A stretch of DNA of 64,000 nt, from positions 124,001 to 188,000 of the forward strand of contig JAVXUO010001530.1 of the NCBI GenBank assembly GCA_033065855.1, read 5' to 3'. The stretch comes from Escallonia rubra (Eukaryota; Streptophyta; Magnoliopsida; Escalloniales; Escalloniaceae). Shown in pieces: positions 21,501 to 32,640 of the stretch. The first letter of the stretch is position 1. Each line of letters opens with the position of its first letter. The notes under the pieces are model-generated. The model ran no database searches, was not told where the DNA came from, and saw only the letters and a program-made list of their open reading frames with translations. The position numbers and the translations under genes are program-made.

Positions 21501-22340
21501 TAATTCATTCTAATTTACTTTTTTTGATATATCTCATACGAAATATGCATACTACGATGTTTTTACATTTAACCAACGCAACTAAAAGCACAAAACCTAA
21601 GAATAAGCAAATTATTGACCATAATTTTGACCAACCGGTTTATTAAGCTAGATTCATTTTTTAATGGACCATGTTATCAATCGACTTGGAACATGACTTA
21701 GTCATAATATAGTTTACTTCCTCTTGTTTTACGTGTACCATTATTCTTTCTATGTGTTTTTTCTTTCTTTCATATTATAAGTATTTTAACAAATATAACA
21801 ATTGAAATAAAGTCATAATATGTTGGTATATTGCTAATGTAGCACTTGTAAATGCTTAAAATAGAAGTAGTAGTAAAATAAAGACACCACAAAAGATGAT
21901 TGGTTCATATTTTCTTCCGAATAAAATTAATTAAATTTAGCTCATATTTTGTCCACGTGTGCTCGTATATACTTCACACCTTCTCTCTTGACTAAAATAT
22001 AAATAAATTTCTGGTATTGCAGTTGATGATGACAAAGAAAGGTGTATAAAAAGAACTTTCCTAGAGTTGTTTTCAAATGTTATAAAGTTTTAATTATATG
22101 TAATATTTAAAGAAAAATAGAATGTTTTATGATATTTTAAGATTTTATTTAATTTAAATATGTAGTGTTTTGTCTTCATGTTATCTAGGTTAGTATATTA
22201 AATTGACATGTTTTAAATATTTAACAAATAATAAAACTAAGGGCTTTATCAAAAAATAATTTGTCTATATGTCGTATACCATAAGATTATGAAACCTAGA
22301 TATAAGTTATCCTATTAAATCTTTCAAGTAACTTTTGTTT
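21501..22340. repeat. Diverged further copy of repeat R
   Basis: Blocks such as 'aaagtcataatatgttggta', 'tattgctaatgta', 'ttttcaaatgttataa' and 'gttttaatt' repeat, in the same order, blocks from 21190-21500, at a spacing near 590 bases. There is no coding signal. Confidence 0.45.
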
Positions 22341-22443
22341 GGGTAAATTACACACGGCAGTCCTGAGGCCTGCCATAAACTACACATGGCTCCTACGAAA
22401 TATTTTTATTACACTCTGATCCCTTTAGTTTATATAATATTTA

Positions 22444-22469
22444 TACAAAACTCCATATGGAGTTTTGTA
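22444..22469. repeat. Perfect 26-bp palindrome
   Basis: The half-sequence TACAAAACTCCAT is followed exactly by its complement with no spacer. It sits just before the CACTA coding remnant, inside the Mutator-like element. Confidence 0.95.
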
Positions 22470-22491
22470 CAAAGCCATGTGGGGGTAGCTG

Positions 22492-22970
22492 GTGGACCAT
22501 TGGTATATAGCAGACTGGGCGAAACTGAGTGAGCGAGGCAAGGATATGGCTCATGGCGAGAAGAAGATGAAGCATAGTGCTGGTTTCCGTCCATTTGTGC
22601 ACGAGTTGAAGTTGAGAGAAGACGACCCTGAGAAAAGGCCCCCTACGATGCTCTGCCAGTTTGAGCACACACACAAAAATAAAGATGGGAAATGGGTGTC
22701 TGAGAGAGCGGAGCAGTTTGCAGTGAGCACACAACTTTTGTTTTAATTTTGTATTCTTATTATATCTTTATTGGCTGCGGCCAATTGCATTCCTCTAACA
22801 TTTTCGTTGTTTTCTTATACAGAGTTCATATAGAGAAAAAGTTTAGGCCAACTCCCAGGGAGACAGTAGCCAAACAGTGGACGAGGTATCTTTGTGGTCA
22901 GAAGCTACGGGGGGTCCTAAGAAGGACCGTATGCTCGGCCACCCTCGTCAATCCGCACGTTCGTTGCTAG
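22492..22970 (+). pseudogene. CACTA-associated Transposase_24-like fragment
   Basis: Two short frames carry a pattern of the plant Ptta/En-Spm accessory domain: an AxxxxxxKxxHSAGFRPF-like start, then PPTMLCQFEHTHKNKDGKW, in place of the usual phrase that ends in a THTRKDG-type motif, followed by EKKFRPTPRETVAKQW. The frame is broken and short. I call it Transposase_24-like on that motif alone, and other CACTA ORF1 families are possible. Confidence 0.5.
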
Positions 22971-23559
22971 CTAGCAGAGCTCAATCGTCAGGCGTGACCA
23001 GTTGTAGCGATCCTCGGGTTGAAATGACGTAAGGATAAGGAGTGCTTCGGGAAATTATTTGATGAAAGAATTATGAAGATGATCCAAGACGGTTTCCTCG
23101 TGCCCGAATCCAGACTTCAGGTAATACCAATTTTCTCAAGTAGTTGTGTATTTTGGTCATTCTATATGTGATCTCGATTTGTATATATTATGTTGAATCA
23201 TTTGTATGGCTTCATGTAGTGCGATAGTGGTCCTAGTGCCGGTGATTCTCAAACATGCCTTCATTGATCATGCCTTTATCGAGGAATGAAGAAGATGATG
23301 ACGGGTTGGTTGGTCTGCCGGGTAGTGATAGGGGTTGGGGTTCTGTATTGACTTGCATGTGTAGCTTAGCTTTGAGTTCATATACTTGACTCGTTTTTCA
23401 AATTTTGGTTAAATTCATAATTTATTAATATTAATGCATATATTTATATATAGTTTGATGAATGCGACACTTATGTTTTATTGTGTAGAGTAGATAGCTT
23501 TTGAACAAGTTATTTGAATGTATGCGGGACAGGGGATTAAATCGATTTTTGGACCGATT

Positions 23560-23996
23560 TAACCTTGGATTGGTTTGGTTTTGGACAGGTTTTTCGATCT
23601 AATTTTTTTTTTCCAAAACCCAGGTTTAGCGACCGCACATCGCGGTCACTAAACATAATAAATGCGGTTGCTAATCTAATATTTCAAAATAAAAAAATAA
23701 TTAGCGACCGCGCCTTGAAGTCATTAAAGTATAAAGAGTGGTCGCTAAATAAAATAAATATAAAAATAAAAGATTTAGCGGTCGTTAAATAAATTATTAT
23801 TTAAATTTAAAAAATATTTAGCGACCGTAAAAACGGTCGCTAAATATAGTCAATGCGGTTGCTAAATTTAGCGACCGATTAGGAAAAGCGGTCGTTTAAA
23901 TTTAGCGACTTGACTTCTAGCGACCGTTTTAGCGACTGCTACTGCCCCTTTAGTGACCGCCATCAGCGGTCGGTAAAGGGGCAATTTCTTGTAGTG
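23560..23996. mobile_element. CACTA element 3' end
   Basis: About ten copies of TTTAGCGACCG and its complement precede the terminus AATTTCTTGTAGTG at 23996. The repeat core (GCGACCG) differs from that of the CACTA at 13.8 kb (GCGACGG), so it is a distinct family. No matching CACTACAAGAAA start is visible upstream, so the left end is lost or strongly diverged. Confidence 0.75.
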
Positions 23997-25021
23997 CATT
24001 TCGTTAAGCATACATGAATAAAAGTTAGGACTCCACATATTATTTTGTGATATACCAAAAATACCCTTTAAGATGTATTCCCTTCTTCGGCCACCGCCGC
24101 CAAACACCACAGCTCACTGCCTCTCTCTGACACAGACACGCATGCACAAACACACTGCTCACAAGATACTTACTACCATTACCAATATATCTAGCACCAC
24201 CACAACATCACCTACAGATCTAGCACCACCATAGTGTTACCCACCTCCACACATCACACACAGACAAACCCACCTTCCGGCCGCCTTCTTCCCCCATTTT
24301 TCTAGCACATCCTTCATTGAATGCACCGTATCTAATTATGATAATAAAAACCCAACATCATGAAAATTAATCAGATCAAGTTATATCGAATCAATCTAAT
24401 CAGTTGACGGACATGTGGAATTAAACCCATGAACACTTAATTTTGGTTGAAGAAGTTGGCATTGGCGCAGAGAACGTACGGATTCAACTCTGTGGGCAGG
24501 ATGGTGGCGTAGGTCCCGACGATTAGATTGGGGCTTTCAGGCGCGGGGAGGATCTGGAAGCGATGGCTGGCTACTCTGGCAAAGGCTGTAGGACGCGATC
24601 GGAGCCTGAAAGGTGTTGCCAAGTCATGGGGTTATTGACGGAATCGCCAGAGTGTGTTACCGGGTGGTGGGTCGTGGTAGTTGCGGTGGTGGCCTGTCAG
24701 TAAGTTGAAGGGATGGGGATTTTGGTGGGTGGCTGTTAGTGGGGCAATTGGTGATCGTGATTGGTCACCGGGGCGAGTTGTTTGTCGCCGGTGTGTGTGT
24801 GTCATAGGTGTGTTGGTGGTTCACAGGTGGGAGCGCGCGTGTGAGAGAGAGAAAGAGGTAAAATCATTTGTTTATGAGGCCAGGGTATCACAATCTATCA
24901 TTTATTCTATTAACTCTGTTAACTAAAAAATAAAATTGTGTAGCTTAGTATAACAAAAATACTAAGTAGGCGCCATGTGTAGTTTATGGCAAACCTTAGG
25001 AGTGCCATGTATAATTTACCC

Positions 25022-26599
25022 TTTTTGTTATGTAAAAAATTACTTCGTGTCTGAGATTTTTTTTCTCAATATATCATAGTTAAAAAAATCTCCTAGTAGG
25101 TTATTGTATTGGTTTGATACAAATTTAAAATTTTCAAACTGGGGTTTGAATTACACAAGGCTTACTAAATTTAGACATTTACTATTCTAGCAAGTTTGAT
25201 TGATTGTAACATTAAGGATCACAACCAAAATAACATCTTATATTATGGTTACTAACAAAGAGGAAAAGTTAAGCAAAAACACTTAATTACTCTAAATTAA
25301 AATGGCCAATATAGACATCTAATATAAGGAAAGCAGAAATGATTGGTTCGATGACTAAATTACATGAAAGGTTGAAGGACTAAATTATATGACAGGAAGG
25401 TGTTAGGCACATCGTTATACTGCAATGGTCCCTACTGCATTTTTAAGGATATTTGACTTTTATATCCCTAAACTAAGAAGTAATAAAACGTGCACAAAAC
25501 AAACCCTAGACTATCCTAAAATTCGGTTTGAAACCCAACATTGAAGGTTGAGTGGCCTACTATCTATCCCAATAAACCAGGTTCAAAATCACATGGTTTT
25601 GACCAACCCTATCAGAGGAGACCTAGATTTCGTTCTTTATTTTTCTAGAGATCTACATAGACATCAACTTCTCGTAATTGAGCGGGTTTAAATTGTCATT
25701 GATTAACACCTCTAGTTATCTTAGGAATCTGAATGAATTAGACTTCTAATTTGGATTTTATTGATGTTTTCTTCCTTTTTAGGCCAAAATCTGGTCGTGG
25801 GGAGTGGGAAACGAGTCTAAGACTCCTAGCCTAGATGATACAAAAAGGAAAATATATGAACGAAATTCTAAGAGAAGTACCTCAGGACTTGGCTCATCTA
25901 GACTAGTCGTGGGGAATGGGAAACTAGTCTAAGACTCCTAGCCTAGATTATACAAAAATGAAAATATGAACAAAATTCTAAGAGAATTACCTCCGGACTT
26001 GGCTCGTCTAGAGTACTTGTTAGGTTGCTGGGATGACTCCATGATGCGAGAGACTTAATAAGGAATTCTAGGTTGGAATGGGGTGTGAATGGGATGGAAA
26101 TGAAGTACTCTCTCTCTCTCTTCTCACAATTTTGGTAGGATTTCTTTCTTAGTGGAAATCAGTGGAAAATGGCCCAAGCGATCTATTTATAAAGGTCTAG
26201 GGATGTGGAATGATAAAGCAGAATTTTTTGTGTATAAACTTCAAAAAAAGGACGGTATTTGAATTAAGTCATAACGTCTAAACTACCCCTTGCAGGCCAG
26301 TTTATCCAAATTTAAAAGGTTTACCAGTCAGTTTCATCGAAAACCAACCAGTTTTATCCCTTTATCATATATGATTTTATCCCGAATCAAAGGGGATTAC
26401 TACGCCAGTTCAGATAAAATATCCTAAAATGACATAGGATAATCTTGATTTCTAAAATCCATCCCAAATCATTTCTAAATCAAGCCAGAATTCCTTTATC
26501 CATTTATCGTGTCTACACCTTAACCTGGGTTAAAATCAGCTAATTGGACTAGTTTAACCAATAGGATTGGACTGGACTACGGACTCGACTGGACTGTAA
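25022..26599. other. Intergenic, AT-rich, with a recent tandem duplication
   Basis: No gene was recognised. The only clear structure is the 112-base tandem duplication listed next. A CT-microsatellite occurs near 26108. Confidence 0.4.
25795..26015. repeat. Tandem duplication, 2 x about 110 bp
   Basis: Units start TCGTGGGGAGTGGGAAAC (25795) and TCGTGGGGAATGGGAAAC (25907). They agree over most positions, including 'actcctagcctaga' and 'ggacttggctc'. The period is 112 bases. Confidence 0.9.
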
Positions 26600-27668
26600 C
26601 TTAACTGCAGTGGACTAAATTACATTAAGCTTCTTAAGAAATCTTAGACATTGCCCAAACAATAACAACTCAAATTCATAAAATTTTCATAGCGTTTTAC
26701 AAAAGCTGCGGAGATGTTTGAGGTTAAAGAATTATAAAGTGACGATTATTCTGTAACCTTGTGAAGTACTGAGGTTGAACAATTAAAAAGAAAAAGAACT
26801 ATTTTAAATTGTCAAGTAATTATCCTAAAAAATAACATATGATTTTTGTAATTTACCTTGGTGAGATTTTATATTGTTGCAGTCAAGTGCTTTTGAGATC
26901 CTAATAGTCAAAACTAATGCCTAATATATATATATATATATACTAGTACGAAGTACATGCGTTGCACGACGATGTGGTCCAGGGTAATTTTTGAGGTGAT
27001 ATCATTAGTTTTTGGGGATCAAAATAAATATGGTACTCCTGAAAAGAAGAGCAAATGGAGAAATTAAAAAAGAATGAATCTGTATCTTTGTTTTTGTAAC
27101 ATGTTAAATTGGTTTACGGCATACACTTAAGATTTGTAATTTTCAAGACCAGCTGGTGCTTTGCATTTCAAAGTACGAATGTTGTACATCATACAAAGCA
27201 CCTAGTCTTCAACTGCAATAACTAAACAGATTTTAAGTTCAAATTGGGGCCATATTTAGCCCCCCCCCCCACCCAAATTGTTTTATGTATATTTAAACCT
27301 GTTTTTCAATTTTTTTTAGCAGTTTTTTGTTTCTGAAGTGATTTTTAACGTATTTCAGTTTCTTTCTTTTTTTTTGGGTTTGTTTTTCAGCTTTTGCAAG
27401 GAAAAAAAATTCACAATTCTTATTACCCAATTCATTATCTAATGTTTATTTCATTTCAACCAAAAAGGGAGTAATAAATGAATTTTTATATTTCTTTCTC
27501 ATAATAACTTTCATTTCCCAATGTTTAGAATAGATTCATTGTATCTATCTAATGTTCATTTAATTTCAACAAAATTTAAAATGGAGTCATAAAATGTTGG
27601 TAAGAATGTTATTAACGGAGGACAAAATCATCCAGAAATGATTTACAACATTCATACTTTTATAAGCA

Positions 27669-27669
<1 letters not shown>

Positions 27670-27732
<63 letters not shown>
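27670..27732. repeat. Compound microsatellite (TA)n(GA)n
   Basis: About 43 bases of alternating AT are followed by about 20 bases of AG. Open frames across it are artefacts of the repeat. Confidence 0.95.
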
Positions 27733-28256
27733 GGAGACGCACGCATGTTATATCGTTCGAATTTATTATAAAAGTGTCATAGTGTTCTATAAATGCTTTG
27801 CAAATGATAGAGATAAACAATTTGAGAATATTGATTATTTTTATGCTTATATGAATTGTGATAGATGGTGATACAATTCGATAAGGCTAAAAAAAATCCC
27901 ATATTTAGTTACTTTATCTTTGGTTTGCAGATTGTCGATTGAGTTCTTATTGTATACAGTATTCAGGTGAATATGATCATACCTAAGATTCAAAAAATTC
28001 GTTTATTGGTTAAGAGCATATAAAACAGTTTTGGACTCATGAGCTACATCATTTATGGTAACACTTAATTTTTATTTCACACACTCTTACAAATATTTTT
28101 TATATTTAAACTTTATTTAAGTGCTAGCAATCAAAATAAATCCTAGTAACTGCATCAATTTGGGAGGTAACCCTTTAGAGTTTGAGGTTGCTTAACTAAA
28201 CTTAACTTGTGAAGTAAACGGTTATATTAGTATCTTAAAGTACTTTTAAAGATTAA

Positions 28257-29060
28257 GGGGCTGTTTGATAAAACTGAAATTTAAGTGCTGAAAAAGTTAA
28301 ACACTGAATTTGTAAAACTGAAAACTTTAAGCGACTGAATTTTACTGAAAAATAAGTTAACATGTTTGGTAAATCAAAAGCAGATAACTGAAAATTGTTT
28401 ATTTACAAATTTATCCATTTACCAAAACTATTCATTTGTTTAAGTACTTTGTAACTTTTTTTTTGTTGAGGGGGGGCTAAAATCGTGTTGATGGTGGTGG
28501 TGGTGGCAGTGACGATGGAGTGGTGGTGGCGGCGGCGACAAAAAACTGTCAATGGTGGCAAAAATGGAGCATGAAGAAATGGTGTTGGTAATTGTGATGA
28601 TAGCGAAAGGCGGCGACATGGCGGTCAATGGTTGTAGTGTGGTGGATCTTTAGATGATTTTGGCGAAAATAGACGTAGTGACAACAGCGACGGTGTGGTG
28701 GAGGTGGCGATGATAGTGACTCTGTCATGGTAATTGTGGTGGTGGTAGTAAAATGAAATAATGGTTGTGGTGGTACTTGTATTGTAGTGGAGACGGAGTT
28801 ATCAACAAATTAATTGAGGCGGCATCGTGGTGGTAATAATTTTTTTTATGTAAAAATATGTTAAATAAAATTTTTAATTATCTCACTTAGAATTTTGTGA
28901 TAAGTATTAAGTAAGTCCACCTGACTTAAAATTTTAGTCTATTTTTTGGTAAGAATTAATTTTTTAAGTGATATAAGATTTAGCGTCATCAAACGTAGTT
29001 AATTGAAAATCATTGAAAACTTTAAGTTTTAAGTGCTTAATTGCATTATCAAACACACCC
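28257..29060. mobile_element. PIF/Harbinger-type (Tourist-like) MITE, 804 bp
   Basis: The left end GGGGCTGTTTGATAA and the complement of the right end GGGTGTGTTTGATAA form the inverted repeat. The target duplication is TAA (28254-28256, 29061-29063). A sister repeat at about 29207 shows the uninterrupted site (ATTAAG followed by TTACATTCGG). The middle is rich in GGTGGT/GGCGGC and has no transposase. Confidence 0.8.
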
Positions 29061-30901
29061 TAAGTCATATTAGGTTTGATTCTTTTTTCTTTTCTTTCAT
29101 TTTTGCATCTATAACAGAATGTGAGTTGTACTAGAATTTGAGATTATATGGTTAAAACTAATTTCTTAAGTGACCTATTATTTTGATTCTTTAAAAGTAC
29201 TTTTAAGAATTAAGTTACATTCGGTTTGTATGTTGCTTCTGTAAAAAGCAAAGAAAACTTTTAATTTTCAGTATTAATACATTGATGTTTCTAATAATTG
29301 ACATATGTGAGATATATATATATTTTTTAATGTTATAGTGCTTTTTGAATTGTTGATAGTTAAATTAAGGCCTAATGAGAATGTAAATTGCTAAGGTAGA
29401 GTTTAACAATTCGTAGAATTGGTTTTCCAGTTTTATAAGGTTTACAAAAAAATGTATAATTATACTTGCAATTTAAAAAAAAAAAGTCATTTTAAAAAGG
29501 TAGCAACCAAGGATTAAAAATGGAAAGAACACAAAAACAATCATGATATATCACTTACATAAACAGGATAAAAAAAAAAAAGAACGTTAAAAAGTCTCAT
29601 GTCTCGCTTTCACATTTTACAATGCTTCGAGTTGTAGAAAAGTTTTTCCAATGAACGAGGTTATGAGAATACACTGACATTTTGGCTTGAGTTTTCTTAT
29701 CATGATTGTTATTATAACTGTTGGCATATTGAATCACATATTACTTTTTTAATTGATGAATCTTTGCATATCATAGATGTTTCATTGCCTTATGGATAAA
29801 CTGTATAGCTTAATGGTCAGGTGAAAAACTCCTACGAATTTATTTTTCTGATTTATTAAATTATGGAACAAATTAAGTAGCTTGGTGAACATGCATGCTA
29901 ATTTGAATTTCAAATGCATTAATGTTAGAAACCAATTTGTGAAATTCAACTATTATTTTGGTATTTTAAATTATTCTTAAGAACTATCATATTCGGTTTT
30001 GACTTGTTTTTTCATTGCATTTATTGGTGTATATGATTTCCAATTTTGAGCTTGTCGTAAGTAAACTGTCATGTTGGTATTTTAAGTATTTTTAATAATT
30101 AACTCGTATTTAGTTTGCATATTATCTCTATAAAAAGAAAAGGAAAGCTCTTAATTTGTGAATTATTTATCTTCAATTTCATGTAGAATTTTAGTGTTTA
30201 ACATTTGTGAGATTTTATTTTGTCATAAAAAGTGCTTTTGTGGTGCAAGTAGTCAATACTAAGGTCTAATATGTGAGTATATTGAATAGGTAAAGTTTTA
30301 TAAGGCGTAGAATTGATTCTCAACTCTTATATGATTTGCTAAAATTATGCCAATAATGCCTTTGAACTATTTGATAATAATTATTAGTAAAGAGTTATGA
30401 TGCATTATGTGACTTTAATAAGCAGAGTTAAAGAAGAAATGGAACATCAAAACATACATAATGATGCCGCATTAATAAAAAGAATAAATAAGGAAAATGA
30501 CACTATAAAAAAAAAAGCTTATGTGCAACAGCGGAGCTATTGGGGGGCACATGTGTTTCTCCTTCAATTTTTTTTTATATAGTATATTTTACATTAGATA
30601 ATAAAAGTGTTCACCTAAATTATTTAAAAATAACTTAAGGAGATGTCTTTTTTATTATTTCACGTGTTAGAATACCTAAAAATTTTAAAAATAGAATCAC
30701 AAAATTTTAGTCAGTCTAAATGCTAAGCTTCACAAAAAATTGCAAAGGCCAAGCACCATATATATAATCAACAGAAAAATAGGAGGAGATAGTCCTCTTG
30801 GATCACTGTGTGTGTTTCTACGGACAAACTAAGACCACCTTGGTCCGCTCACGTGCCACGGCCTCAACAGCACAATGGCCCGACCTTCGCCTCTCACTAA
30901 A

Positions 30902-31121
30902 GCAACTGTGAAAAGGGCATTTTCCAGCATATATGAGTCTTATCAAGACCCGATCACGCATTGGAGATGAGTTTATGAATAATTGTATGCTCACTTATGT
31001 CGAAAAACATTTGTTTGATAGTATTAAAAATGATGTAATTATTAACCACTTTCAAAAAGATGTCACTTCGTCGTGGTCAGCTGTAAATTCAATGGTTCAT
31101 AGGTTAATATTATATAATTAA
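30902..31121 (+). pseudogene. hAT transposase C-terminal fragment (dimerisation region)
   Basis: The reading ATVKRAFSSI, then MSLIKTRSRIGDEFMNNCM, LTYVEKHLFDSIKND and IINHF, matches the C-terminus of plant hAT transposases of the ZMYM1/TTF-type group (typical form VERAFSAMNIVK..RLRNRMGD.., LVTYIE). There is a frame slip near 30931 and the rest of the protein is absent, so this is a dead scrap. Flanking 30401-30901 shows no other gene. The phrase 'cctggctccaccactg' at about 31178 is typical of the ends of such elements. Confidence 0.65.
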
Positions 31122-31439
31122 TTTCTTAGGACAAATTTTTTCTTATATATTTGGTACCCAATCTTGAATATTATTCCTGGCTCCACCACTGCCCATGTGT
31201 GTCGCCTCTGCAACCCATAATAGTTTGTCTACTATGCTTTTATGTTATACTAATATATAGAAATGGTATATAGATTGTACTTCGCTATTACCATGGAGCC
31301 CAAATCCGATAGGTTTCCTACAGAAAAGCTCAGTGATGTAAATTCCTCATAAGAGATCTTGAACTTGATTCATTGGACATGTAAAAATAAAATTTGGGGT
31401 GGTCTTGTGGAAGATGATGAATCAATAACAAATAAAAGC
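31122..31439. other. Intergenic, end of hAT relic
   Basis: It contains a probable hAT terminus-like phrase near 31178-31193 and otherwise nothing recognisable. Confidence 0.35.
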
Positions 31440-32057
31440 TCAATGAATGAAAAGAGCGTACCAGAGAATGCTAGTCAGATATGTGATGCCCATCCGTGCA
31501 ATGAACATACGGAACAAAGATATGACGGATTGGTGTTCTTCTCCCTTTGCCTGATGTGCAGGCAATATTAGGATGGAATGTTCTTCACCCTTTTCCTCGT
31601 CTTTTTCCCTCAATCCGTTTCCTTCATTCTCTTCTTTTTCTATCAGTCGCTTGCATTCGTCTCCTTCCTCTTCTTCCTCTATTTGTACCCCCCTTGCTTC
31701 TGGTTTTCTTTGCTTATGGAACTCAATTACCCAAGCAAGTCCCTTTGGAAATTGATCGTTGGCTGGCCTTGTGAATTGCACTTCTTCTCTTCTTTCTTCT
31801 TCTTTAGATGGTGGCATGTCTTGTACTTGTTGCTGTTGAGATGGTCGCAGTTCTCCTTGTCTTTGTACTTCTTTAGATGGCTGCATTTCTTCTTCTTCTT
31901 CTTGTTCTTCAGATGGTCGCAGTGCGTCTTTTCCAACTTCTCCTCCTCCTCCTTCTTCTCTTCTCTTCTCTTTTGCTTTTTCGGCACTAACTTTGTCCTT
32001 GACGTCTCTGACAACATCTTCAATCAGATGTATCGCAGAGCTGGTAATCGTGTCCAA
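31440..32057 (-). CDS. Hypothetical Glu/Gln-rich protein, 205 codons
   Basis: The frame is open from the ATG at 32057. Residues 1-32 (MDTITSSAIHLIEDVVRDVK...) could form an amphipathic helix. Residues about 35-130 are strongly charged and contain a degenerate repeat around PSKE/PSQQ (LRPSEEQ, MQPSKEV, LRPSQQQ, MPPSKEE) at roughly 15-residue spacing. A more ordinary stretch (FPKGLAWVIEFHKQRKPEA) follows, and then a second acidic stretch. I do not recognise a family. Low complexity on both strands makes a chance frame possible, and introns cannot be excluded. Neighbours are transposon debris, which gives no clue to function. Confidence 0.35.
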   Translation of the reverse strand: MDTITSSAIHLIEDVVRDVKDKVSAEKAKEKRREEGGGGEVGKDALRPSEEQEEEEEMQPSKEVQRQGELRPSQQQQVQDMPPSKEEERREEVQFTRPANDQFPKGLAWVIEFHKQRKPEARGVQIEEEEEGDECKRLIEKEENEGNGLREKDEEKGEEHSILILPAHQAKGEEHQSVISLFRMFIARMGITYLTSILWYALFIH

Positions 32058-32640
32058 TAGGAAATATTAGAATGGAACTGATATCCTCATATTTTATAAA
32101 TTAAGAAATTTTTTTCTCATCTCTTTTATTCCCCCCAGTAACGTTTTCAAGTGTTTCGATTTTAGTTTTAAAGACTAGTACATAAAATAAGTAAATCAGA
32201 GTTGTCAGTGTTTAGAAGAGTTCCAATGTTGGTGTTAAAGACTATCATATAAAATACATACATCAGATTTTCACCTTGCCCTCATACTTTCTTAGGAATT
32301 AACATAGACATATAGATAGATAGCTAGATAGATATATACATACATACTTACATAATCACATAAAAATACACATGCACGTACGCCCACACACAAAGATATG
32401 GACACATATACAGATATTTAGTGCCGATTTGCCGCCAGGTACTCGTGATGAAACGCGAAGAGATGGGTTGGATAGGAGAAGCCCTTTTATTTTATGTGCC
32501 CCTAGGTAGTCGTAACGATTTGAATTAGTTATGGTGGTGTTCCTTGAACACAACTAGTAATCATCAACTAATGTACGGTTACATCCAACACAATTCTCTG
32601 TTCAACCGTCAATTTCTCCGAAGCTAATGACTAGCACATG
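32058..32640. other. Intergenic spacer
   Basis: It holds a short GATA-type microsatellite near 32310-32345 and no gene signal. Confidence 0.4.

Larger units (their letters stand above)
22341..25021. mobile_element. Mutator-like element with about 85-bp inverted ends, carrying CACTA debris
   Basis: The left end GGGTAAATTACACACGGCAG and the complement of the right end GGGTAAATTATACATGGCAC continue to match for about 85 bases. Flanks CTTTTGTTT and TTTTTGTTA agree at 7 of 9 positions, as a decayed 9-base target duplication would. No mudrA-type transposase was seen. The interior holds CACTA fragments (22492-23996) and a GC-rich, CT/GT-rich block at 24060-24860. Confidence 0.7.
26600..30400. repeat. 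Degenerate tandem-like array of a roughly 0.9-kb repeat
   Basis: The same ordered blocks recur about 26650-26930, 29140-29450 and 30060-30340: 'taaNtacttttaa', 'gtttgNatNttNct', 'gtgagatttta', 'agtgcttttg' and 'tagtcaaNactaaggcctaat'. A partial copy flanks the Harbinger element at 28200-28256. Spacing is irregular because of later insertions. There is no coding content. A (TA)n run at 26923-26940 followed by 'actagtacgaagtacatgcg' marks one possible boundary. Confidence 0.5.

Noticed and set aside
27587-27871. Open frames of about 77 codons on both strands
   Set aside because: They cross the (TA)n(GA)n microsatellite and encode Tyr/Ile and Arg/Glu runs.
31547-32060. Plus-strand frames rich in Phe/Ser/Leu
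   Set aside because: They are the complement of the Glu/Gln-rich minus-strand frame and have no motif of their own.
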